NCBI GenBank assembly: GCA_028711825.1 | Contig: JAQTRM010000012.1 | Location: 15,193 to 27,441, forward strand | Source of the DNA: Candidatus Omnitrophota bacterium | Lineage (GTDB): Bacteria > Omnitrophota > Gorgyraeia > Gygaellales > Profunditerraquicolaceae | Reading direction: 5' to 3' | Length of the DNA stretch: 12,249 nucleotides | In this document: piece after piece, positions 7,901 through 12,249 of the stretch | Numbering within the stretch: position 1 is the first letter of the stretch | Layout of the letters: every line of letters starts with the position of its first letter | Notes under the pieces: model-generated | What the model was told of the DNA's origin: nothing | The model's database searches: none | The model's input: the letters and a program-made list of their open reading frames with translations, nothing else | Translations under genes and position numbers: made by a program

Positions 7901-9514
7901 TTTCAAATCCAGCATCTGGGAAAGGCCGCCCGCCAGCCCGAGGTTACTCTCGCGGTTATAACGGCCGAGTTCGGAAAAGTCCTTCTTGAATTCCCGCGGC
8001 TCCTTGGCTCCTTCCGTCTTGTTCATCTTATCGTCGAATTCACCCTCGGCGGCTCCCGATCCAAGCTTCTTTGAGGCATTCCCCCTGACCTCTTCCGCTT
8101 TTTCGGCAAAAAGCAGGTCTAATTTTATACGCGCGGCATCTTCAAGTTTCTTCAAAATACTTCCGGCGGCTTTCTCCTCGGAAACGCGCGGGTCGTTTTT
8201 CAGGCGGCGGATCTTGGCAGCGGTAAGCTTAAAATCGTCCAGCCCCGCGGTATGCTTAACATCCGAAGAGGCCTCTTCAATCTCCTTTTTGAACTCCCCT
8301 TTCAGGGAAGAAGTCTCCTCGTCGACATCCTGAACCTTATTACGGTAAAGCTCGAAAGACTTCTGCCTGGTAAGTTCACGCGCGAGCGCGCTGATCTTCC
8401 TTTGGGCCCCCTTATCCAGAGAAGAATCCCTGATCGCCTTCTGGAGCGCCCGGCTGCTTTCCTGCATGCGCTGATAAGAATTTGTCTGCTGGATCTTATT
8501 GGCGAGGCTGATAATCTTTATCCTGTCGACAATGCCCAACGGGTATTTTTTCAACTCTTCGGTTATTTCTTCCTTTCTTTTCTGCAGGCTTTGCGACCCC
8601 TTTTTATTAAGATAGCTCTTGAGAAAAGTAATGGTTTGGGCAGTGCCCTCCAGCCCGGCACCCTGGCGTTTAAGGATATCGATCAGGCCGATCTCCGCTT
8701 TATCCGCCTCCATGGTCTTGGTAGAATCCTTTACCAGTTGGGAAAAAAGATAAATTATCTGGCGCCTTTTCTCGTAAGAGTCCAAGCCGAGGGCCAGGTC
8801 GGTAACATTTTTCTGCAGTTGGTCCTGCAGGCTATAAAATTTATCCGCCTGGCTGGACTCCCTGCCGCCGCCTGAACCGGAATCCTGGAGGTCTTCATCC
8901 AGAAGCAGCCTGCCCTTATTGATCCTGCCGAGATAAAGGTTTGAAGAAATAAACCATGCCGCAAGGATGGCGGCGGAGAAAAAAATCAGCGCCAGGCCGA
9001 GTGAATAATAACGGCGGATCTTCACCTGCACCGGCTGTGAAGAAAAAATCAGCTGGAAACGCAATATCAAGAGCCAGACCAGCAGGTATAAGATAGATAA
9101 GGGAAAACTGTAAGCGACCGCGAATACCGGAGAGGTCATGAACACCAGGAGGCTCAGGATCTTAAGGTAGGATATCTTTCCGGGAGCGCCGCAGTTAAAA
9201 CTAAAAATGACCTCCAGGACGGTAACCCCCTGGATAAGGATGGCAATCACTTCTTTATACAAAAACGTCGAACGGTAGACCCGGTAAACGATCCAGCCGA
9301 CGGTAATCAAAACTCCCAGATCGACAAGGTATTTTATCCCCGCCCAGGGATCCTTGCGGTTATACCACCCGAAGGCAAAACCCGCGGCCGAGCCTCCGGC
9401 GAGAAAAAGCTGATACTGCCAGAAGAGCGAAAACTTCAGCAGAAAAACCCCCAGCACCATCAGGAGATAGGTGAGGATAATTTCCGTAAACAACTGTTTA
9501 TCTTTTTGTTCCAT
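4958..9514 (-). CDS. Giant polytopic membrane, coiled-coil and Ig-like protein (TgpA-like N terminus)
   Basis: A 1518-residue protein, read from the ATG at 9514. A TTG two codons upstream (9520) is possible, but GGCGGG lies 7 bp before the ATG. About seven TM helices occupy 10-190, and basic loops YNRKD, PGKISYLK and QVKIRRYY fit the positive-inside rule, placing everything after 190 in the periplasm. About 205-715 is charged and largely helical. Residues 718-1336 hold seven repeats of 84-91 residues, each with an SRDxREL core, and a degenerate eighth core (SQDPKEVEK) is near 1380. An Ig-like domain at about 1418-1503 resembles those of the next protein. The N-terminal bundle sits where TgpA-type transglutaminases occur after moxR and DUF58 genes, but no Cys-His-Asp transglutaminase core is seen. 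Gaps to both neighbours are tiny, so it is in their operon. Role inferred: a long periplasmic rod or tether. The exact family is not recognised. Confidence 0.85.
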   Translation of the reverse strand: MEQKDKQLFTEIILTYLLMVLGVFLLKFSLFWQYQLFLAGGSAAGFAFGWYNRKDPWAGIKYLVDLGVLITVGWIVYRVYRSTFLYKEVIAILIQGVTVLEVIFSFNCGAPGKISYLKILSLLVFMTSPVFAVAYSFPLSILYLLVWLLILRFQLIFSSQPVQVKIRRYYSLGLALIFFSAAILAAWFISSNLYLGRINKGRLLLDEDLQDSGSGGGRESSQADKFYSLQDQLQKNVTDLALGLDSYEKRRQIIYLFSQLVKDSTKTMEADKAEIGLIDILKRQGAGLEGTAQTITFLKSYLNKKGSQSLQKRKEEITEELKKYPLGIVDRIKIISLANKIQQTNSYQRMQESSRALQKAIRDSSLDKGAQRKISALARELTRQKSFELYRNKVQDVDEETSSLKGEFKKEIEEASSDVKHTAGLDDFKLTAAKIRRLKNDPRVSEEKAAGSILKKLEDAARIKLDLLFAEKAEEVRGNASKKLGSGAAEGEFDDKMNKTEGAKEPREFKKDFSELGRYNRESNLGLAGGLSQMLDLKTEAFRQEKKDKLDSMMSKDLSSEARKEISKTLDEMSESDFSRNLEDQMNALRDMVKKLQSQGDLSPEAGAELLKEARELKELLDSRIKAEAELKSQGASPKERQAADYIEQLRQAIEDSSLSSQEKEVLKALSEQLFKAQNLSQLEEIKDALEKEISSLGKGSSNKDRELLSAMAQNLSVDLQNKIEKLEDAASGQVKRMQEELKRMQESRDSRELGKNAEDLKEAIKSNTAQDKQEQEKMLEAVERLKDTLLRLLDKKAAGAAELKKNLEKIEDATFDQVTRMQEGLKRMQDSRDKRELEKNSENLKDTIKSSTAQEEKNISPEKDKQSEMLKAVEALEEALSSLIQEESSSAEQLQNEVEGLENAGAGQIARMQEEISRMRQSRDSRELEKNAGDLKEDAKETLPQDSRELSEVLKAIEKLREDLSELLNNSSPRFEELKKEINNLENVSAGQMMQMQESLQKMQNSRDSRELEKNAGDLKESIKSSTARGEKEDVLREKGKQSEMLKAVEALEEELSGLLQEESSRSGELKNKVERLENADMAQEKLNKMRQSRDSRELERSAEGLKNEVKAAIPQGGRELSALLEAIERLRETLSELIKNDSPRAAELKKNLDSLENVAAEQTARMQESLKKMRQSRDERDLKKNAAELKEAIKKNIPPDKKTKGTREQARMLEAVERLKDTLLRLLDKRDAGAKELQNRIKNLENATSDQVRMMQDALKKMQDSRDKRELEKNSEDLQEAIKSNTAQDKQEQARMLEALERLEETLSSLLEKKLPTDAELREINRINEKAAQAAAIKQQFLMSKALMDVLERIEKLSLQDPTKARALKDKLEQMRDSQDPKEVEKLIQELKDVLNSSSSQEENKNDKDNNGAGNDWKIYILPYPLVVSPETALPLKVVSVYKDGYVKELSSGVDWTSTNHQVAWVDDTNLLRAGSKGSAVIKASYKGASSRNTEVTVVGGVDRQTEDAVKWEIGK
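5507..7363 (-). repeat. Intragenic array of seven ~252-273 bp coding repeats
   Basis: Seven in-frame copies encode 84-91 residue helical units, marked by the core SRD(S/K/E)R(E/D)L. The core serine codons start, in coding order, at 7273, 7021, 6748, 6496, 6235, 5983 and 5716. Spacings are 84, 91, 84, 87, 84 and 89 codons. Units 2 and 4 are most alike (KQSEMLKAVEALEE), as are 3 and 5 (RELS..L.AI..LRE.LSEL) and 1 and 6 (MLEAVERLKDTLLRLLDK). The array therefore reads a-b-c-b'-c'-a'-a''. A 41 bp stretch is identical between 6456-6496 and 6708-6748, exactly 252 bp apart, which points to recent duplication or gene conversion. Confidence 0.9.
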
Positions 9515-9526
9515 CCTCAAACCCGC

Positions 9527-10756
9527 CTAAATAAAAGATTCGGATAAATTTTCTCCCTGCGAAAAGAACTTCGCGTGCACGTTCACAAGGCTCGAAACTT
9601 TAAGTTTTGTCTGGCGGGTAACTTTCTTCTTATCGGACCCCGTCAGAAAAGTATCTGATACCACGATCAGCGGGATCAGGGAAACCCCGCGGCTGTATAA
9701 AGAAACCATATGGGTAATATCGGTATAATCCTGGTCCGACATCACCGCGACCAGGCTTGAATCATTGGGGATATAGCGGGCGAATTCCTCGAAGGCCTCG
9801 CGGAAACTGACCCGGCTCTCGGCCTGGGCAACCGCCAGTATGCGCAGGATACTCTCAAGATGATCCTGCCCCTTGTTAAAAGGAAGATGCACGATCTCAC
9901 CGATGTGCGCCAGCAGTTCTATTGAAACCCCCCGGTCCGTAAGGTATTTGGCGACGCTTGCGGCGATCTTGATGATATATTCCGCCACCGCCTCCTTCCC
10001 CTGTCCGATATTCCTGGCCTTTTCCAGGTTAAAAATAATTGTGGTGCCGAAAAAACTCTGGAGCTGGAATTGTTTCACGATCAACTTATTCTTCCGGGCG
10101 CTGGAGATCCAGTGTATTTTCTTTACGGATTCCCCTTCCTTATACTCCCGCACCCCGTAAAATTCATCGTCATCCCCGCTGGAACGCGCGGTCTCGATAC
10201 CGAACCAGGGCAGGATACTCCTGGTTAACGGGGGAAACTTATCGATACGGAATATCTGGGGATAGACAATCACTTCGGAATAAATATTGTAAGTGCGCTT
10301 AAAGAAGAAAAGGTTCAGCGGGTCGAAAAAATAAACCGCGAAAGGCCCCACTTTATACTCCCCCCTGCGCGAACATAAATAATCGTATTCGATTTTGGCA
10401 GAGCCCTTGATCCCCAGAAAATCCAGGAAAAAACTTTTCCTTTCCCGTTCGGGGCGCTTAAAGGAAAAGTAATCTTCAATCACGAGGTTAAAGGCCGGAA
10501 AGATCCCGGTATTGCGGACCGTAAGAGCCACCTCCAGCCTTTCGCCTTCAGTAACCCGGCTGATCATCTCGCGGGAAAACTGCAGCCGCGCCGTAAGATA
10601 GGTAAAAACCAGCCAGGCGAGGCTTATCAAAGTGACGGAAAATAAAAAGTAGGCGAAAAAAAAGAAAAATTCCCGGGTAGTCTTTAAACCGATCAAAAGG
10701 CTAGAGACAAAGAAAAAAAACAGAATCAGCCATTTTAAACGAAAACTTTTAAACAT
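9527..10756 (-). CDS. DUF58-domain membrane protein
   Basis: A 409-residue DUF58 protein, the usual partner of MoxR ATPases. Two TM helices (about 8-25 and 29-53) anchor it. A beta-rich middle follows with RRGEYKVGPF (130-139) and the DP of FFDPLNLF (143-150), then the DUF58 signature GVREYKEGESVKKIHW with SSARKNKLIVKQ (201-229). The remainder is expected to be a von Willebrand A-like fold in the cytoplasm. The strand that carries the metal-site D-x-S-x-S in canonical vWA domains reads IIFNLEKAR (240-248), so a metal site is doubtful. Known MoxR-DUF58 pairs are thought to act in assembly or activation of envelope or metal-binding complexes. It begins 5 bp after the moxR-type gene stop and ends 12 bp before the next ATG. 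No Shine-Dalgarno is visible, so translation is probably coupled. Confidence 0.93.
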   Translation of the reverse strand: MFKSFRLKWLILFFFFVSSLLIGLKTTREFFFFFAYFLFSVTLISLAWLVFTYLTARLQFSREMISRVTEGERLEVALTVRNTGIFPAFNLVIEDYFSFKRPERERKSFFLDFLGIKGSAKIEYDYLCSRRGEYKVGPFAVYFFDPLNLFFFKRTYNIYSEVIVYPQIFRIDKFPPLTRSILPWFGIETARSSGDDDEFYGVREYKEGESVKKIHWISSARKNKLIVKQFQLQSFFGTTIIFNLEKARNIGQGKEAVAEYIIKIAASVAKYLTDRGVSIELLAHIGEIVHLPFNKGQDHLESILRILAVAQAESRVSFREAFEEFARYIPNDSSLVAVMSDQDYTDITHMVSLYSRGVSLIPLIVVSDTFLTGSDKKKVTRQTKLKVSSLVNVHAKFFSQGENLSESFI

Positions 10757-10761
10757 ATTTT

Positions 10762-11688
10762 TTAGGAAACCGGGATACCGCGTATGATCTCGGCGATCAG
10801 GGAAGCGGCTGTTTTTTCGGCCACCAGCGCTTTGGGATGAAGTTGTATGCGGTGCCCCAGCACCCAGTAAGCCAGTTTAATAACATCCTCCGGAACGACA
10901 TAATCACGGCCCTCGATAAAAGCCCAGGCGCTGCTGGCCTTCATCAACGCGATCGAGGCGCGGGGGCTGGCGCCCAGGCGGATCTCTTCTTTTTTACGGG
11001 TAGCCGAAACAAGGGTAACAATATAATTAAGGACCGTGGTGGAGATCTCGACATTCTTGATCTTTTCCTGCAGGCTAAGGATCGCGTCGACATTCAAAAC
11101 CGGCTGCAGGTCCTCGATCGGATGCTGGAGTTTCTGCCCGATCGTTACTTTCATCTCCTGTTCCAGGGAAAGATAACCCACATTGATCTTCATCAGGAAC
11201 CTGTCCAGCTGCGCCTCCGGAAGAGGATATGTGCCCTGGTATTCAATGGGGTTTTCCGTGCCGACGACCATAAAAGGGCGCGGCAGGATGAAAGTTTTAC
11301 CGTCGATGGAAACAGAACGTTCCTGCATACACTCCAGGAGCGCCGACTGCGTGCGGGGCGTAGTTCGGTTAATTTCGTCGGCCAGGAGGATATTGGTGAA
11401 CACCGGGCCTTTTTTAAAATCGAACTCCCCGGTCTTGGGGCTGTAGACAAACCCTCCCGTAACGTCCGACGGCAGGAGGTCGGGGGTAAACTGTATCCTC
11501 TTGAAATCCGCGCTGATCGATTTAGCGAGAGCCAGGGAAAGCATGGTCTTGCCCATCCCGGGGACGTCATCAATCAAGATATGACCGTTGGTAAGAATCC
11601 CGGCGATCAAAAGTTTTACCACCTCGGTCTTACCCACGATTACCTTCTCCACGTTATCAATCAAAATCTTAATCTCGTTGTTACCCAT
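10762..11688 (-). CDS. MoxR-family AAA+ ATPase
   Basis: A 308-residue AAA+ ATPase of the MoxR family, acting in the cytoplasm as a chaperone-like motor on partner proteins such as DUF58 or vWA proteins. Motifs in order: Walker A DDVPGMGKT (40-48), Walker B LLADEINRTTPRTQSALLE (101-119), sensor 1 TENP (144-147), the arginine in LDRF (161-164), and sensor 2 GASPRAS (239-245), followed by the helical lid with EGRDYVVPEDV (259-269). Length is normal for the family and all catalytic motifs are intact. The start is fixed by a nine-base Shine-Dalgarno. It is the first gene after a strong promoter and a long structured leader, and leads the DUF58, coiled-coil and Ig-like genes. Confidence 0.97.
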   Translation of the reverse strand: MGNNEIKILIDNVEKVIVGKTEVVKLLIAGILTNGHILIDDVPGMGKTMLSLALAKSISADFKRIQFTPDLLPSDVTGGFVYSPKTGEFDFKKGPVFTNILLADEINRTTPRTQSALLECMQERSVSIDGKTFILPRPFMVVGTENPIEYQGTYPLPEAQLDRFLMKINVGYLSLEQEMKVTIGQKLQHPIEDLQPVLNVDAILSLQEKIKNVEISTTVLNYIVTLVSATRKKEEIRLGASPRASIALMKASSAWAFIEGRDYVVPEDVIKLAYWVLGHRIQLHPKALVAEKTAASLIAEIIRGIPVS

Positions 11689-11691
11689 AGA

Positions 11692-11700
11692 ACCTCCTTA
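11692..11700 (-). promoter_or_regulatory. Full-length Shine-Dalgarno of the MoxR gene
   Basis: The minus strand reads TAAGGAGGT, a nine-base complement of the 16S rRNA 3' end, only 3 bases before the ATG at 11688. It contrasts with the poor or absent sites of the next three genes, so initiation for the cluster seems concentrated here. Confidence 0.85.
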
Positions 11701-11732
11701 TTTTTAAACGGTAAATTCTTATCTTTAAGGCT

Positions 11733-11742
11733 AAGCGCGCTT
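11733..11742. repeat. Palindrome AAGCGCGCTT in the MoxR leader
   Basis: A perfect 10 bp palindrome about 33 bases upstream of the Shine-Dalgarno. It could be an operator or a small structural element. No regulator can be named. Confidence 0.3.
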
Positions 11743-11779
11743 CGTTTTAAATCTTATTACTTCTGGTGCGCTCTTCCCG

Positions 11780-11858
11780 GCGGCTAACGCGGTTAAATCG
11801 ATCCTTCGGCACCTCACGCTTTAGCGTAAAGTTTGCTTAAAGATCGATACTTAGCCGC
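11780..11858. repeat. Nested imperfect inverted repeat in the MoxR leader
   Basis: Outer arms GCGGCTAA (11780-11787) and TTAGCCGC (11851-11858), middle arms ATCGATC (11797-11803) and GATCGAT (11842-11848), and a centre ACGCT-TT-AGCGT (11816-11827) can fold into one long stem with internal loops. No T tract follows on either strand, so it does not look like a simple terminator. It may be a structured RNA leader or a mobile palindromic element. Confidence 0.65.
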
Positions 11859-11860
11859 TT

Positions 11861-11886
11861 TTCGTTACCTCATCTTAAGTAACGAA
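11861..11886. repeat. 8 bp hairpin TTCGTTAC / GTAACGAA
   Basis: Perfect arms at 11861-11868 and 11879-11886 enclose a 10-base loop. It directly abuts the larger inverted repeat and starts about 15 bases after the predicted transcription start of the MoxR operon, so it would be the first hairpin in the leader RNA. Confidence 0.6.
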
Positions 11887-11908
11887 GAACTTATGCGGCG
11901 AATGTATA

Positions 11909-11937
11909 ATTATAACTTCACCGGAGCGTTATGACAA
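11909..11937 (-). promoter_or_regulatory. Sigma70-like promoter for the MoxR operon
   Basis: On the minus strand TTGTCA (11937-11932, five of six matches to the -35 consensus) is followed by 17 bp and a perfect TATAAT (11914-11909). This is the best promoter match seen in the window. Transcription would start near 11902, giving a leader of about 210 nt. The -35 box lies about 31 bp after the stop of the response regulator gene. Confidence 0.65.
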
Positions 11938-11968
11938 GGACAATCTGGCTTAAAAGGAAAAATCGTTC

Positions 11969-12249
11969 TTACGGGGAAAGGTTCAGCAGGCTTTCTATCT
12001 TTTTTACCAGTTCCTCTTTCGTCACGGGTTTGGTAAGATATCCGGCTATTCCTTTCCCGCTGTTTAAAACCCTTTCCCGTTCGCTCTCCAGGGCCGAAAG
12101 GACCAGGATCGGCAGAGAACTGCCCAGAGGATCCCTGTTCAGCATCTCGCAAGCCTCCATACCCCCGATCCCCGGCATTACCAGGTCCAGGATCACCACG
12201 TCCGGCTTAAAACTGTGTAAATGAGAGATTATTTCATTGGCGCAGAAAA
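11969..12249 (-). CDS. Response regulator receiver domain, 5' end outside the window
   Basis: C-terminal part of a CheY-like receiver domain; the frame is open to the right edge, so the true start lies beyond it. The phospho-acceptor aspartate is in DVVILDLVMPGIGGMEA, the conserved Ser/Thr position in ILVLSAL, and the conserved lysine in GYLTKPV, followed by the last helix ELVKKIESLLNLSP and the stop. The N-terminal acidic pair is missing only because of truncation. No output domain follows, so this is either a stand-alone receiver or a protein ending in a receiver, such as a hybrid kinase. The cognate kinase is not visible. Its relation to the MoxR operon is only by position. Confidence 0.92.
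   Translation of the reverse strand, partial: FCANEIISHLHSFKPDVVILDLVMPGIGGMEACEMLNRDPLGSSLPILVLSALESERERVLNSGKGIAGYLTKPVTKEELVKKIESLLNLSP

Noticed and set aside
5489..8875. Many plus-strand open frames opposite the coiled-coil gene, rich in Ser, Leu, Phe and Arg
   Set aside because: They mirror the Glu/Lys/Leu-rich repeats on the other strand and recur with the repeat period. None has a credible start or family.
4958..9514. Transglutaminase domain in the large protein, expected from gene order
   Set aside because: No Cys-centred core motif with following His and Asp is seen. The only cysteine noted near the N terminus (FNCGAPG) is next to a TM helix.
10837..11787. Long plus-strand open frame of 316 codons opposite the MoxR gene
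   Set aside because: It is fully antisense to a gene with intact AAA+ motifs, has no recognisable domain and no ribosome site. It is a shadow of codon bias.
11780..11886. Rho-independent terminator for the response regulator gene, or an integron attC site
   Set aside because: No T tract follows the stems, the promoter lies between the regulator stop and these hairpins, and the arms do not match the RYYYAAC/GTTRRRY core sites.

Overview
The window is a bacterial chromosomal segment with every recognisable gene on the minus strand. It reads from a truncated response regulator at the right edge, through a MoxR/DUF58-type operon, to an aminodeoxychorismate synthase gene at the left. Signal peptides, many membrane segments, long exported Ig-like and coiled-coil proteins, and a BamE/SmpA-like motif suggest a diderm bacterium. 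The style (MoxR-DUF58 locus with giant exported helical and Ig-like proteins, moderate GC, phosphorelay gene nearby) would fit a lineage such as Omnitrophota or a relative. That placement is a low-confidence guess: no rRNA or marker gene is present.

Layout, right to left, in the direction of transcription. (1) 12249-11969: C-terminal part of a receiver-domain protein. (2) 11968-11689: a gene-free stretch with a strong sigma70-like promoter (TTGTCA, 17 bp, TATAAT), then a leader of about 210 nt containing several inverted repeats, then a near-perfect Shine-Dalgarno sequence. (3) 11688-2698: four tightly packed genes with gaps of 4 to about 12 bp: MoxR AAA+ ATPase, DUF58 protein, a 1518-residue membrane/coiled-coil/Ig-like protein, and a 751-residue exported Ig-like protein with one transmembrane helix and a DUF4129-like cytoplasmic tail. 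(4) 2697-2585: a 113 bp gap with a possible -10 element. (5) 2584-287: DUF2062 membrane protein, GNAT acetyltransferase (38 bp overlap with the DUF2062 gene) and PabB. (6) 286-1: AT-rich non-coding DNA with two direct copies of a 24 bp repeat exactly 100 bp apart. One copy lies inside the 3' end of the pabB reading frame. A GC-rich block of unknown nature occupies the first ~90 bases.

The most interesting part is block 3. MoxR-DUF58 pairs are commonly followed by a TgpA-like protein with an N-terminal multi-helix membrane domain, a periplasmic transglutaminase domain, a further TM helix and a cytoplasmic DUF4129 domain. Here the same end pieces seem to be present but divided over two polypeptides. 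The first carries the N-terminal membrane bundle and the second carries the final TM and DUF4129-like tail. No transglutaminase motif is visible. Between the end pieces lie roughly 1300 periplasmic residues of coiled coil (seven ~84-91 residue repeats) plus one Ig-like domain, and then five more Ig-like domains on the second protein. I infer a MoxR-energised envelope scaffold or spanning complex built on a split, enzyme-less TgpA plan.
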